Part shown: positions 1 through 8,893 of the stretch, piece by piece
How positions within the stretch are numbered: position 1 is the first letter of the stretch
Layout: each line of letters begins with the position of its first letter
DNA from: Gammaproteobacteria bacterium
GTDB taxonomy: Bacteria > Pseudomonadota > Gammaproteobacteria > Eutrophobiales > Eutrophobiaceae
Length of the DNA: 64,000 nt
Direction: 5' to 3'
NCBI GenBank assembly: GCA_012103475.1
Contig: WLWS01000005.1
Span: 5,001-69,000 of the forward strand
Program-made: the position numbers and the translations under genes
The notes under the pieces: model-generated
Seen by the model: the letters and a program-made list of their open reading frames with translations, nothing else
Database searches by the model: none
Told to the model about the DNA's origin: nothing

Positions 1-1164
1 CACCTGCACAACAGCAGTGCTTCCGGCACTTAAATCAATATCCTTATCACTGACCTTTTCTGCATCAATTTTCACCGCCCCCTGTGTAATCATTCTAAAA
101 GCTTCCGAAGTACTTGCAGTAAGTCCTGCCTGCTTCAAAATCTGGGCTAAACCGAGACTTCCATCCACACTCTGCAGCTCAATTTCCGGCATATCCTCAG
201 GAACAGCGCCGTGACGAAAACGCTGTATGAAATTCTCTTTAGCCGCATCGGCCGCCTCTTGTGAGTGAAACCGGGCGATAATTTCCTCGGCAAGGTCGAA
301 CTTAATATCACGTGGGTTAGCCCCATCCTTCACACTAACTTTATACTTTTCAATATCTTGCATGGATTTAAAGCTGAGAAGTTCGAAATAGCGCCACATC
401 AGAATATCGGAAATCGACATCAGTTTGCCGAACATCTCATCCGGCGACTCTTCTATTCCTATATAATTATCCAGCGATTTGGACATCTTGTTGGCGCCGT
501 CCAGCCCTTCCAGAATCGGCATTGTCAGGATAACCTGAGGCTCCTGTCCCTCCTCCTTCTGTAACTCCCGACCAACCAGCAGATTAAACTTCTGGTCGGT
601 GCCACCCAGCTCGACATCCGCTTTCATGGCCACAGAATCGTAGCCCTGCATCAGGGGATAGAGAAATTCATGAATGGATATCGGCTGATTTCCTGCATAA
701 CGCTTTTTAAAATCATCGCGTTCCAGCATTCTGGCTACGGTATAACGTGAGGCCAGTTTTATCATTCCAGCTGAACCCAGCGCTTCGCCCCAGGTGGAAT
801 TGAAGCAAACTTCAGTCAGATCCGGATCCAGTATCTTGAAAACCTGCTTGCGGTAAGTCTCTGCATTTGCAGCGATTTCGTCTTTAGTTAAAGGCTTCCG
901 CGTTGCATTCTTGCCACTGGGATCGCCAATCAGGCCGGTAAAATCACCGATCAGAAACATGACGTGGTGCCCCAGTTCCTGAAAGTGACGCATTTTGTTG
1001 ATTAACACCGTATGACCGAGGTGCAAATCGGGCGCGGTTGGATCAAAACCTGTCTTTACGCGTAAAGGTTTGCCCTTTTCCAGCTTTTTAAGAAGCTCTT
1101 CTTCCTGAATAATCTCATCCGCACCGCGGGAGATATAGGCAATGGATTCTTTGTGATCGGTCAT
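1..1164 (-). CDS. tyrS: Tyrosyl-tRNA synthetase, C-terminus cut by window edge
   Basis: This class I aminoacyl-tRNA synthetase charges tRNA-Tyr in the cytoplasm. The reading frame starts at the ATG at 1164 ([14 protein letters not shown]) and stays open to base 1, so the protein is incomplete. The class I signature appears as DLHLGHT near residue 45 and the second signature as KMSKS in [16 protein letters not shown], rather than the KFGKT of E. coli TyrS, points to the longer TyrZ-like type found in Pseudomonas (about 400 residues). The last visible residues (ITQGAVKID) fit the start of the C-terminal S4-like RNA-binding domain. It diverges from mepM across a 128-base gap. The tyrS/mepM/anmK order matches Pseudomonas relatives. 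Confidence 0.95.
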   Translation of the reverse strand, partial: MTDHKESIAYISRGADEIIQEEELLKKLEKGKPLRVKTGFDPTAPDLHLGHTVLINKMRHFQELGHHVMFLIGDFTGLIGDPSGKNATRKPLTKDEIAANAETYRKQVFKILDPDLTEVCFNSTWGEALGSAGMIKLASRYTVARMLERDDFKKRYAGNQPISIHEFLYPLMQGYDSVAMKADVELGGTDQKFNLLVGRELQKEEGQEPQVILTMPILEGLDGANKMSKSLDNYIGIEESPDEMFGKLMSISDILMWRYFELLSFKSMQDIEKYKVSVKDGANPRDIKFDLAEEIIARFHSQEAADAAKENFIQRFRHGAVPEDMPEIELQSVDGSLGLAQILKQAGLTASTSEAFRMITQGAVKIDAEKVSDKDIDLSAGSTAVVQV

Positions 1165-1237
1165 ATAAAACTCAGTGATTATGAGAAATCGCGTAGCTTA
1201 TCATAGTCGCCGGGAAGCCAGCAGCCGTGAAAGCTGA

Positions 1238-1266
1238 TTGACTCTTGTCTCAAGTGCGGCTATTTT
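1238..1266 (+). promoter_or_regulatory. Putative sigma70 promoter of mepM
   Basis: A -35 box TTGACT (1238-1243) and a -10 box TATTTT (1261-1266) are separated by exactly 17 bases. They lie 27 bases upstream of the mepM GTG start, giving a short leader. The call rests on box match and position only. Confidence 0.5.
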
Positions 1267-1292
1267 CTCCATAAATTTATTTAAGAATCACC

Positions 1293-2750
1293 GTGACTTA
1301 CAGGGCCTATATAAAGAAAGACTATAAACCCGAGATTCGCTGGGTGGCCGATAGGCCCCAGTTTAATCGGTCTTTACCCTTGCTGGCGGTAACTCTTGGC
1401 ATTGTAGTTTCGCTCACTGTATTTGTGCTCTTTAGTGATGGGAAATCAGAAAACAAGGCAAATACTGTAGTTCTGGAAACTAATGCTAGTCTGCCACTCG
1501 AATCTGCAGCTTTGGCCATTGTGAGAGAAGCTGAAAGTGCTGCGCCAACCATAATCCCTGAGCCTGAACAAAACCCGGTAGACAGCAAAGTCGAAACACC
1601 ACGCTGGCAAACGGTTGTGGTCAGAAAAGGCGATAGTCTCTCAATGATCTTTGATCGACTCTCCCTTAGCCCTCGTCTTCTCTATCAGATCATGCATTCA
1701 AGTGATGATGCAAAGATTCTTAAAGAATTACTGCCAGGGCAAAAACTGGATTTTTTGATTGAGCAGGGTGAATTTCTCTCTCTACGCTTCGAACCCGAAC
1801 TCACACGCATGCTCGAAGCACATAAGTCCGCGGATAAAATATCCAGCAATATCGTCATCACAGAGCTGGACTATCGTAATAAACAGGCCACCGGCCGTAT
1901 TGACAGTTCCCTGTTTCTGGCTGGCCTGAGGGCCGGATTATCTGACAGACTCATTATGCAGATGGTGTCTATATTCGGTTGGGATATCGATTTCGCTCTG
2001 GATATTCGCGAGGGCGATGAATTTAAAGTGATCTACCAGGAACAGTTCAAGGACAACGTGAAAGTCGGCGATGGTCCAATCCTCGCCGCTATATTTACTA
2101 ATCGGAAAGAAACTTATCGAGCCCTGCGCTATACATCACCTGAGGGGCAAACTAACTACTTTAACGAAGAAGGTATCAGTATGCGCAAAGCGTTTTTGCG
2201 CACCCCGCTGAAGTTCAGCCGCATCAGTTCCGGCTTTAACCTGCGCCGAAAACATCCTGTACTAAACAGAATTCGTGCTCATAAGGGAGTCGATTACGCG
2301 GCGCCAACAGGAACACCGATCAAGGCGACTGGTGATGGCACTGTGACTTTGGCAGGACGCAAGGGGGGCTATGGCCGCACAGTCATTCTCAAGCATGGTG
2401 GCACGCGCAGCACTCTTTATGCGCACATGTCCAGCATCTCCAAGAATACTCGCAAAGGAAAACGCGTCAAGCAGGGACAGATTATCGGCTATGTTGGTAA
2501 ATCAGGCCTCGCGACTGGACCTCACTTACATTATGAATTTAGAGTCAATGGCGTCCACAGAAATCCCTTAACCGTCAAATTCCCTAACGCATCGGGTGTG
2601 CCAAACAAATACCGCGCCGATTTCAAAAAGAAAACGGCCGAGCATCTGGCTCTATTGAATCAACAAGTGCCTACGAGACTGGCAGATAACAAGGAAAGCA
2701 AAGTCATCGCTCTGGACGAAACACGTTCAGCCTCGCGCCGTGTCCACTAG
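1293..2750 (+). CDS. mepM: M23 family murein DD-endopeptidase (MepM/OapA type)
   Basis: Membrane-anchored zinc metallopeptidase expected to cut cross-links in periplasmic peptidoglycan. The 485-residue protein has a short cytoplasmic N-terminus and one membrane helix at about residues 28-47. An OapA/LysM-like domain follows (about 105-190, with the VVVRKGDSL LysM motif), then a peptidase M23 domain at about 325-425. Zinc and catalytic residues are visible as H330 and D334 (HKGVD), H378 (YAHMS) and H411-x-H413 (HLHYEF), so the site looks intact. The start is GTG at 1293. anmK begins 18 bases downstream, so the pair probably shares a transcript and links wall hydrolysis to recycling. Confidence 0.93.
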   Translation: MTYRAYIKKDYKPEIRWVADRPQFNRSLPLLAVTLGIVVSLTVFVLFSDGKSENKANTVVLETNASLPLESAALAIVREAESAAPTIIPEPEQNPVDSKVETPRWQTVVVRKGDSLSMIFDRLSLSPRLLYQIMHSSDDAKILKELLPGQKLDFLIEQGEFLSLRFEPELTRMLEAHKSADKISSNIVITELDYRNKQATGRIDSSLFLAGLRAGLSDRLIMQMVSIFGWDIDFALDIREGDEFKVIYQEQFKDNVKVGDGPILAAIFTNRKETYRALRYTSPEGQTNYFNEEGISMRKAFLRTPLKFSRISSGFNLRRKHPVLNRIRAHKGVDYAAPTGTPIKATGDGTVTLAGRKGGYGRTVILKHGGTRSTLYAHMSSISKNTRKGKRVKQGQIIGYVGKSGLATGPHLHYEFRVNGVHRNPLTVKFPNASGVPNKYRADFKKKTAEHLALLNQQVPTRLADNKESKVIALDETRSASRRVH

Positions 2751-2768
2751 CCCTATAGTTGCCTAGCT

Positions 2769-3860
2769 GTGTTTTACATCGGCCTGATGTCCGGAACCAG
2801 TATGGACGCGATCGATGTCGTTGTGGTTGATATAACAGAGGATTCCCTGCGAACACTCAGCTACCAGCAAATCGATTTTGCAGATGAGTTGCAGCAACGA
2901 ATTAGAGAGCTCGATTCATCCTCAAGTGTTGAAGTTATTTCCGAACTCGACGTTACACTTGCACACAAGTTTGCTGAAGCCATACTTGAAGTACTCGACA
3001 ATTGTCAGATTAACGCTGCCAAAGTCTTTGCTATAGGCAGCCATGGTCAGACTGTATTGCATTTACCAGACTCAACTCAGCCCCGCACATTGCAAATCGG
3101 TGACGGCAATTTGATTGCCGCACTGACAGGAATTCCGGTAGTCACGGATTTCAGACGCATGGACATTGCCGTTGGCGGTCAGGGCGCCCCCCTGGCACCG
3201 GCTTTTCATGCATGGTTTTTTCAAAATCACGATAAGCTGGTGGTTCTGAATATAGGCGGTATGGCAAATCTGACTGTGCTAAACGGTGATCTTGTCTCTG
3301 GTTTTGATTCGGGTCCCGGCAATGCCTTACTCGATGACTGGATTAGAAAGCATAAAGGTCTCGATTTTGATGAAGATGGTGGCTGGGCCTTATCAGGACA
3401 AGTTCATCAGCCACTGTTAAATAGCATGCTCGCCGATAACTATTTTTCAAAACCTGCTCCGAAAAGCACTGGTAAAGATGAATTTAACCTTCGCTGGCTC
3501 AAAAATCTAATTGAATCCCTGAGAAATAAACCAGACCTTGTAGACGTGCAGGCTACTTTACTGGAATTGAGTGCAATCACCATCAGCGATGCCATTGAAA
3601 AGTATGCTAACGATGCCAGAGAGGTTCTCGTATGTGGCGGTGGCTGTCATAACAAGGCCCTGATGGACAAACTCGCGAACAGGCTGAAGAGTAAAAAATT
3701 CGACACGACGAAAACCCATGGCATTGATCCCGACGCTGTTGAAGCTATCGCTTTCGCCTGGTTGGCTAAACAAAGAATAGATGGCAAACCCGCTAATTTA
3801 CCCGCCGTTACAGGAGCTCATGAATCGGTATTACTCGGAACAATTTACCAGAAGCGATAA
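2769..3860 (+). CDS. anmK: 1,6-anhydro-N-acetylmuramic acid kinase
   Basis: Phosphorylates and hydrolyses 1,6-anhydro-MurNAc to MurNAc-6-phosphate, a cytoplasmic step in recycling muropeptides released from the cell wall. The 363-residue length matches the family (E. coli AnmK is about 369). The N-terminus carries the family signature YIGLMSGTSMDAID; GGQGAPLAPAFH, LNIGGMANLT and FDSGPGNALLD are also visible. The start is GTG at 2769, 18 bases after mepM. A strong hairpin terminator follows the stop directly. Confidence 0.95.
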   Translation: MFYIGLMSGTSMDAIDVVVVDITEDSLRTLSYQQIDFADELQQRIRELDSSSSVEVISELDVTLAHKFAEAILEVLDNCQINAAKVFAIGSHGQTVLHLPDSTQPRTLQIGDGNLIAALTGIPVVTDFRRMDIAVGGQGAPLAPAFHAWFFQNHDKLVVLNIGGMANLTVLNGDLVSGFDSGPGNALLDDWIRKHKGLDFDEDGGWALSGQVHQPLLNSMLADNYFSKPAPKSTGKDEFNLRWLKNLIESLRNKPDLVDVQATLLELSAITISDAIEKYANDAREVLVCGGGCHNKALMDKLANRLKSKKFDTTKTHGIDPDAVEAIAFAWLAKQRIDGKPANLPAVTGAHESVLLGTIYQKR

Positions 3861-3886
3861 AAAAAGGACGCGTAAGCATCCTTTTT
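3861..3886. terminator. Bidirectional Rho-independent terminator between anmK and erpA
   Basis: AAAAAGGA (3861-3868) pairs with TCCTTTTT (3879-3886). An inner GC/GC pair closes a GTAA (GNRA-type) loop. The A-run on one side and T-run on the other give a U-tract in both directions, as expected between the convergent anmK (ends 3860) and erpA (ends 3908). Confidence 0.8.
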
Positions 3887-3907
3887 GAGAATAGTTATTA
3901 AACAAGC

Positions 3908-4261
3908 CTAAACAGAGAAAGATGAGCCACAGCCACAGGTGGTCTGCGCATTTGGGTTACGAATAACGAACTGCGCACCTTCCAGTCCTTCTGAATAATC
4001 GATTTCCGCGCCAGTCAGATACTGGATACTCATAGGATCGATAAGTAGCTTCACACCTTCTTTCTCAACAATCGTATCTCCATCAGTAATATTTTCGTCG
4101 AAACTAAAACCATACTGAAAGCCTGAACAACCGCCCCCGGAAATAAATACTCTGAGCATCAGGGCCTCATTAGCTTCTTCTTCGATCAATTCCCGGACTT
4201 TGTCCGCGGCAGAATCCGTGAACACCAGAGGATCAGGGATTTGTTCTGCTAGTTGCTCCAT
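3908..4261 (-). CDS. erpA: Iron-sulfur cluster insertion protein ErpA
   Basis: A-type carrier that delivers Fe-S clusters to apoproteins, including isoprenoid-synthesis enzymes. The 117-residue protein has the three A-type cysteines: C45 in GGGCSGF, and C109 and C111 in CGCGSSF. I place the start at ATG 4261 ([11 protein letters not shown]), with GGAG 10 bases upstream; an in-frame TTG at 4267 would sit too close to that site. It is last in a leftward run argC - DUF6776 - bactofilin - erpA, the order known from Pseudomonas. Confidence 0.93.
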   Translation of the reverse strand: MEQLAEQIPDPLVFTDSAADKVRELIEEEANEALMLRVFISGGGCSGFQYGFSFDENITDGDTIVEKEGVKLLIDPMSIQYLTGAEIDYSEGLEGAQFVIRNPNAQTTCGCGSSFSV

Positions 4262-4348
4262 TATCAATAAACTCCAGTAATCACTAGTAGGGGCGTAAAT
4301 TTACCTTGTTACAGCAAAAAAACCAAGCTTTTTAGTCAAGTATTATTT

Positions 4349-4765
4349 TTACTCGGTTGCTTCCAGCGATTCCATATGATTCAGGGCCATCGGCAACTCT
4401 TCAGCTTCCTGAGTGTGGACCAGCTTACCGTTCACCTCTGCACCTATAGCCATCTCAATCAGATTGTAATAAACATTTCCGGTTACGCGGGCTTTAGAGG
4501 CCAAGTCGACATGTTCACCGCCATGCACATCGCCGATCACTACACCGTTCAAGACAACATATGGCACATTAACTTCGCCCTCTATAGTGCCCTGTTCGCT
4601 TAATGACAACATTGAACGGCTGTCCGGCTCGGCAATTACATTGCCTTTGATGGTGCCGTCTATGTGCAGACCACCACTAAATTTGATATCACCCATCACC
4701 TCCGTCTGCTGACCGATTAAGGTGTCAATCCTGGTGGTTTTACGTTTTCGCTTATCGCCCCACAT
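4349..4765 (-). CDS. Bactofilin (polymer-forming cytoskeletal protein)
   Basis: Bactofilins form nucleotide-independent beta-helical filaments that organise envelope processes. The 138-residue protein begins at ATG 4765 (MWGDKRKRKTTRIDTLIG), which has AGGAGG about a dozen bases upstream. A longer open frame to 4804 lacks such a site. The central region (about 20-115) shows the hydrophobic-glycine repeat of the fold: KFSGGLHIDGTIKGNV, GTIEGEVNV, GVVIGDVHGG, ARVTGNVYY. It starts within 14 bases of the DUF6776 gene stop, so the two are probably co-transcribed. The acidic tail (EAEELP) varies in the family. Confidence 0.9.
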   Translation of the reverse strand: MWGDKRKRKTTRIDTLIGQQTEVMGDIKFSGGLHIDGTIKGNVIAEPDSRSMLSLSEQGTIEGEVNVPYVVLNGVVIGDVHGGEHVDLASKARVTGNVYYNLIEMAIGAEVNGKLVHTQEAEELPMALNHMESLEATE

Positions 4766-4778
4766 TATAGTCCGCCTC

Positions 4779-5492
4779 CTAACTCGCTGGTGCTGTCCAA
4801 TCAAATACTTCTTTAATAATAGCCTGATTTCTGGTCTTCGGCTGCAATTCGATCGCCACCCTGTCCGCAGTAAAATTATCGGGTAAAGCCAGCTTTATTT
4901 CCAAACGTTTAAAGCTCCGCAACTTATAACTAAGATCGATATTTTCACCTATTGCTACATCTTCAATTTTAAGGTCTTGTTCAGATTCATCCACTTTACC
5001 GACGATAGTAATCTTCATGGTGCCCGTCGCCTCGATACTGGCCTTGGCGACATGAGTCAACACCAGTTTTAAGCGATATGTTCTGTGTTGGGCTAAGGGT
5101 TCAATATAGATTCCATGAATATTAAGACCCTTTGCACCTCTCGTGGCATCCATTATGCCCTCATAAAACTCCAGTTCACCCTTCATTTTGTAAAGCGATT
5201 CCTGCAGAGACTTTATTTCATCTTGCAAAATAGCCGCTGTCTGCTTATCAACACTGGTTGTCCGCTCAAGCATCAGAACCCGTTCCTGAAGTGCGAGGCG
5301 TTCTTCTTGGAGCGATTGGTTAACTTCCCAGAGATTTTTCCACTCCTGATTGTCTCCAATTTGCTCGTAGATTAAGGCCCAGTGACCTTTGTCCAGCAGC
5401 AGCCATGTAAAGCTAGCAAGAAACATGCTCAATATCACAATTGCCACAGCAAATTGCCAGGGACGATGGTTCTTAACAACTAAACTGCTCAT
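4779..5492 (-). CDS. DUF6776 family membrane-anchored coiled-coil protein
   Basis: No enzymatic role is recognised. The 237-residue protein has one N-terminal membrane helix (about residues 10-33), then a coiled coil (about 50-115, rich in Leu/Glu/Gln heptads such as LQERVLMLERTT). A beta-rich C-terminal domain follows (IHGIYIEPLAQHRTYRLKLVLTH). The DUF6776 name rests on gene context and topology remembered from Pseudomonas, where the same gene lies between argC and the bactofilin. A periplasmic partner role for the bactofilin is a guess from adjacency. The start ATG at 5492 has only a weak ribosome site. Confidence 0.75.
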   Translation of the reverse strand: MSSLVVKNHRPWQFAVAIVILSMFLASFTWLLLDKGHWALIYEQIGDNQEWKNLWEVNQSLQEERLALQERVLMLERTTSVDKQTAAILQDEIKSLQESLYKMKGELEFYEGIMDATRGAKGLNIHGIYIEPLAQHRTYRLKLVLTHVAKASIEATGTMKITIVGKVDESEQDLKIEDVAIGENIDLSYKLRSFKRLEIKLALPDNFTADRVAIELQPKTRNQAIIKEVFDWTAPAS

Positions 5493-5541
5493 ATTCAGTT
5501 AGTTAGCTCGTGGCCAAACTTTTGCCGTGTCTCGTACGCCT

Positions 5542-6573
5542 TCATGGGTATATTGCCGCCGCGGACAATCCTGTCGTTTCATTGAGACGAAACATGATAT
5601 TCATGTTCTGAATCGCCTGACCGGCGGCGCCTTTCACCAGATTATCCTCAACTGCCAGAACTATGACAGTGTTTCCCTGCTGAGGTCTGAAACAGGCCAG
5701 TCTGCAATGATTTGACCCTCTGACACTGCTTGTATCTGGCGTCACCCCCTCAGGCATTACATCAACAAAGGATTCGTCTTTGTAACGCTCGCTATATAGT
5801 GACTGCAAATCCACCGAGGTGTCTTTTAGCGTGGCATAAAGAGTGGCGTGAATACCGCGAATCATCGGTGTTAAATGAGGAACAAACACAAGTTCAAGCT
5901 TTTCGGTACTGAGCGTTTGCAAAGATTGTTTTATCTCAGGCAAATGTCTGTGCCCATCTACAGAGTAAGCCTTGAAGGAATCTGCCGTTTCACAAAATTG
6001 ACTGGCCATATTGGCTTTGCGACCGGCACCACTGACACCCGATTTTGCGTCGGCTATTAATGACTCAGGCCTAACCAGCTGATTTTCTATCAGTGGTAAA
6101 AATCCGAGCTGGATGGCGGTCGGATAACATCCCGGATTGGCAACAAGGTCTGCATCTTTCAGCTTCTCCCGGTTTAATTCTGGCAAACCGTATACCGATT
6201 GCGCCAGCAAGTCCGGGCAGGCGTGCTTCTCTCCATACCATTGTGCCCATTCTTCCGCATCTTTTAGCCTGAAATCGGCTGACAGATCAATAACCTTACA
6301 TCCCGCCTGTAAAAGTACCTGTGCCTGATGCATGGCGACGGCATTTGGCGTTGCGAAAAATACCACATCACATTCTTTCACCAAGATGGAGTCAGGAGTA
6401 ACAAATTCAAGATCAATATATCCCCGCAAACTCGGAAAATAATCCGCTACACGAGAGCCCGCCGCGCTTCTGGAGCAAACCACGCAAAGTTCTGCTTCGG
6501 GGTGACTAACTAGCAGGCGTAATAACTCAACACCTGTATACCCAGTTGCACCGATAACGGCTACTTTAATCAT
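5542..6573 (-). CDS. argC: N-acetyl-gamma-glutamyl-phosphate reductase
   Basis: NADPH-dependent third step of arginine biosynthesis, converting N-acetylglutamyl-phosphate to the semialdehyde. The 343-residue protein is full length. The Rossmann motif is [14 protein letters not shown] (9-22), and the catalytic cysteine is C149 in [17 protein letters not shown] and the histidine in DGHRHLPE are also present. It is the first gene of the leftward run towards erpA. Arginine is a building block of cyanophycin, whose genes lie at 53-60 kb, but no regulatory link is visible. Confidence 0.96.
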   Translation of the reverse strand: MIKVAVIGATGYTGVELLRLLVSHPEAELCVVCSRSAAGSRVADYFPSLRGYIDLEFVTPDSILVKECDVVFFATPNAVAMHQAQVLLQAGCKVIDLSADFRLKDAEEWAQWYGEKHACPDLLAQSVYGLPELNREKLKDADLVANPGCYPTAIQLGFLPLIENQLVRPESLIADAKSGVSGAGRKANMASQFCETADSFKAYSVDGHRHLPEIKQSLQTLSTEKLELVFVPHLTPMIRGIHATLYATLKDTSVDLQSLYSERYKDESFVDVMPEGVTPDTSSVRGSNHCRLACFRPQQGNTVIVLAVEDNLVKGAAGQAIQNMNIMFRLNETTGLSAAAIYP

Positions 6574-6691
6574 TAAACATCTCGCAAATTACATTGTCAC
6601 AAAGGCATTCTCCAAGCATGGAAAGAATACAATGAACGATAGGAAATTGCTCTAACTTGAGGAAAAAACTGGAAGTCATACAGAGGAAAAT

Positions 6692-6713
6692 AAAAAAGCG
6701 GCCGAAGCCGCTT
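6692..6713 (-). terminator. Rho-independent terminator with UUCG tetraloop
   Basis: On the minus strand, AAGCGGC - TTCG - GCCGCTT is followed by TTTT: a perfect 7-bp stem closed by the very stable C(UUCG)G loop. The T-run lies only on the left, so it stops leftward transcription. No protein gene on that strand lies immediately upstream of it. Confidence 0.8.
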
Positions 6714-6775
6714 ATAAATCAATGTTGTTATTATTATTATTTCATTTGAACTGAGCACACAAGGTAATCAATTCA
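6692..6775 (-). ncRNA. Candidate small RNA with AAN repeats and UUCG terminator
   Basis: Reading leftward, a promoter (6809-6782) would start a transcript near 6775. It contains an uninterrupted run of AAT/AAC triplets (about 6742-6725) and ends in a hairpin with a U-tract near 6692, giving about 84 nt. A(A/R)N triplet repeats are the known target of the Hfq distal face and of Hfq/Crc in pseudomonads. The only ATG inside opens a two-codon frame (ATG AAA TAA). An argC leader ending in an attenuator is the main alternative, since argC starts 120 bases further left. I do not recognise a named RNA family. Confidence 0.5.
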
Positions 6776-6781
6776 GCGCGC

Positions 6782-6809
6782 AGAATAACATCGAATGAAA
6801 ATCTGTCAA
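6782..6809 (-). promoter_or_regulatory. Putative sigma70 promoter of the candidate small RNA
   Basis: On the minus strand a perfect -35 box TTGACA (6809-6804) is followed after 16 bases by TATTCT (6787-6782). A 12-base perfect palindrome CTGTAGCTACAG (6819-6830) lies just upstream and could be an operator. The rest of the 6574-6996 gap shows only AT-rich leader sequence for the flanking genes. Confidence 0.55.
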
Positions 6810-6996
6810 GAGACCTAACTGTAGCTACAGAACTATTCAACTTTAGGCAACTCCAAACTATATGTTCAATAAATGCGCAATCCGCTATATCTTAAGCGAT
6901 TGATTACAATTGTTTTTTTAATTTGGTGTAAACCAGGCTTTAGTAGCACATCAGATAGCATTACTATTCAACTATGCAACGACACCGGAGATTAAA

Positions 6997-7647
6997 ATGG
7001 ATACCGTTCAGATAATTGCTCTTACAATGGGTACCGCTTGGGCAAGTGGTATTAATCTGTATGCCGCCATATTCATGCTTGGATTAATGGGAACGACTGG
7101 AAACGTTGTACTACCAGAACAATTGGAGGTAGTGAGCGACCCAATGGTAATGTCTGTTGCCGGTGTGATGTATTGCGTCGAATTTTTTGCTGATAAAACA
7201 CCCGGTGTCGATACGGCCTGGGACACTTTGCACACTTTTATCCGTATTCCGGCTGGCGCCATTCTCGCTATGGGCGCAGTGGGCGAAACTACCGCAGCGA
7301 TGGAACTGACCGCCTTTCTGGTTGGTGGTTCAGTGGCTGCCGGAACGCATGCGGCAAAAGCAGGCACCAGGGTAATGATAAATACCTCACCGGAGCCATT
7401 CAGTAACTGGACTGCTTCGATTTCGGAAGATGTGCTTGTATTCACCGGCATGTGGGCGGCGCTCAATCACCCGGAAATTTTTCTGATCGGTCTGGTCGTT
7501 TTTATCGGACTGATGATCTGGTTGTTGCCAAAATTGTGGCGTGGAATCCGCTTACTCTTTTCACGTATCAAAAATTTATTTCAGGGTGGTCAGGCCATCA
7601 CCGAACCAAATTTAATTAAATCGCCAGATAGTATGGCTGATGGCTGA
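6997..7647 (+). CDS. DUF4126 family membrane protein
   Basis: A 216-residue integral membrane protein of unknown function. It has hydrophobic segments at about residues 5-30, 45-65, 85-115 and 160-180. The N-terminal stretch (TAWASGINLYA) and the VEFFADKTPGVDTAWD motif are typical of DUF4126 proteins. The C-terminus is basic and cytoplasmic-looking. The start ATG at 6997 follows CCGGAG at a reasonable distance. The next gene overlaps its last 8 bases, so the two are translationally coupled. No substrate can be inferred. Confidence 0.8.
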   Translation: MDTVQIIALTMGTAWASGINLYAAIFMLGLMGTTGNVVLPEQLEVVSDPMVMSVAGVMYCVEFFADKTPGVDTAWDTLHTFIRIPAGAILAMGAVGETTAAMELTAFLVGGSVAAGTHAAKAGTRVMINTSPEPFSNWTASISEDVLVFTGMWAALNHPEIFLIGLVVFIGLMIWLLPKLWRGIRLLFSRIKNLFQGGQAITEPNLIKSPDSMADG

Positions 7648-8185
7648 TAGTTCTAAAAATAGAACACTTGTATCTCTTGGCTGCCTGATTATCTTATGTA
7701 TTGTCACCATTACTGTCTGGCAACTGAATTGGGCTGATAAACAATCACCCGACGTTAACCTTCAAACAATCGATGGCCGCAATATCAGGCTATCCACTTT
7801 ACAGGGTGGGCCAGTTGTGCTCACTTTCTGGGCGACCACTTGCGATATTTGTGTAAAAAAAATCCCCGAGCTGTCAGCACTCTACCGTCAGTTTCAACCT
7901 CTGGGTATGGAAATCATTGCTATTGCGATGTCCTATGATCCTCCGAACCGAATCTTGTCATTTTCCAAAAACAGGGATCTGCCTTATCCCGTTGCGCTCG
8001 ATATTGATGGTTCACTGGCGGCAGCGTTTGACGATGTAGATTTGACGCCGACAACTTTTCTGATCGATGCCGGAGGCAAAATCGTTTTTGATCACCGGGG
8101 TGATTTCGAGATTGATGTTCTTGAAAGAAAAATTCTGGAAATACTCAAACCAGAATCAGAGCACTCGAGTCTGACATCAATTTAA
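7640..8185 (+). CDS. TlpA-family thioredoxin-like membrane-anchored protein
   Basis: Periplasmic thiol-disulfide oxidoreductase of the TlpA/ResA group, likely to reduce disulfides in cytochrome or other envelope proteins. The 181-residue protein has a single N-terminal membrane helix (about 10-28), then a thioredoxin fold. The CxxC active site is C68-D-I-C71 (FWATTCDICVKKIPE). The cis-proline segment (DVDLTPTTFLID) is present further on. It overlaps the DUF4126 gene by 8 bases and is followed 14 bases later by hemJ, consistent with a three-gene operon. Confidence 0.88.
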   Translation: MADSSKNRTLVSLGCLIILCIVTITVWQLNWADKQSPDVNLQTIDGRNIRLSTLQGGPVVLTFWATTCDICVKKIPELSALYRQFQPLGMEIIAIAMSYDPPNRILSFSKNRDLPYPVALDIDGSLAAAFDDVDLTPTTFLIDAGGKIVFDHRGDFEIDVLERKILEILKPESEHSSLTSI

Positions 8186-8199
8186 TATACTCATAAATT

Positions 8200-8625
8200 A
8201 TGCTCTGGCTTAAAGCACTACACCTGATATTTATGGTCACCTGGTTCGCGGGTTTATTCTACTTACCCAGATTATTCGTCTATCATGCAATGAGTGAGGA
8301 TGAAGCCAGTATTGAACGATTCAAGGTCATGGAGCGAAAACTTTTTTATGGCATCATGACACCCGGTGCCCTGTTAACTCTGGTCTTTGGCTTCTGGACA
8401 CTCTCGGCCTTTGGCTTGAGTAACTACACAGGCAGTATGTGGATGCCAGTCAAACTCGGTATCGTGTTACTAACTCTGCTCTACCATGTTTACTGCGGTA
8501 AAATAGTACTGGATTTTAAACATGACAGAAATACACGCTCACACGTCTGGTTTCGCTGGTTCAACGAAATTCCTGTGTTTTTTCTAATCGCTATAATTAT
8601 TCTAGCAGTAGTCAGACCCATATAA
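8200..8625 (+). CDS. hemJ: Protoporphyrinogen IX oxidase HemJ
   Basis: Oxidises protoporphyrinogen IX to protoporphyrin IX in the inner membrane, the next-to-last step of haem synthesis. The 141-residue length and four hydrophobic segments (about 4-25, 55-75, 85-105, 120-140) fit the HemJ family. H8 in LKALHLIFMVTWFAG and the LPRLFVYH stretch are conserved features. hemL begins 268 bases downstream, so two haem genes are close, separated by a rubredoxin gene on the other strand. Confidence 0.92.
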   Translation: MLWLKALHLIFMVTWFAGLFYLPRLFVYHAMSEDEASIERFKVMERKLFYGIMTPGALLTLVFGFWTLSAFGLSNYTGSMWMPVKLGIVLLTLLYHVYCGKIVLDFKHDRNTRSHVWFRWFNEIPVFFLIAIIILAVVRPI

Positions 8626-8636
8626 TTCTAGCAAGC

Positions 8637-8804
8637 TTAATCCATTTCAATCATTTCAAATTCATCTTTTCTGGCTCCACAATCCGGGCAGGACCAGTTA
8701 AGAGGAACATCCGCCCAGAGTGTGCCGGCTGGAATACCATCATCAGGCCAACCCAAAGCCTCATCATAAATGTGGCCACAAATTACACACATGTATTTTT
8801 TCAT
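8637..8804 (-). CDS. Rubredoxin
   Basis: A 55-residue one-iron electron carrier. The translation MKKYMCVICGHIYDEALG continues to a second half with SCPDCGARKDEFE. The four iron ligands are C6, C9, C39 and C42 in the usual two CxxC loops, with the canonical aromatic/glycine pattern between. In gammaproteobacteria such rubredoxins serve alkane or other oxygenases or oxidative stress defence, and no partner is next to it. It lies convergent to hemJ (11 bases apart) and divergent from hemL. No strong ribosome site precedes the ATG at 8804. Confidence 0.93.
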   Translation of the reverse strand: MKKYMCVICGHIYDEALGWPDDGIPAGTLWADVPLNWSCPDCGARKDEFEMIEMD

Positions 8805-8893
8805 AATAAAGTCTCAAACGTTATTTTTGCTTTGCTAGCGTGTAGAATATTCTTTTGTCAGTTAAGACCGCGAACAATTAGCCGGAGAATACA

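Noticed and set aside
17-564. Plus-strand open frames inside tyrS
   Set aside because: They lie antisense to tyrS, lack ribosome sites and show no family pattern. The minus-strand frame is continuous to the window edge.
6574-6775. The UUCG hairpin as an argC attenuator with a leader peptide
   Set aside because: The only ATG in the leader opens a two-codon frame and no run of Arg codons is present. Not excluded fully, but a separate small RNA explains the strong promoter better.
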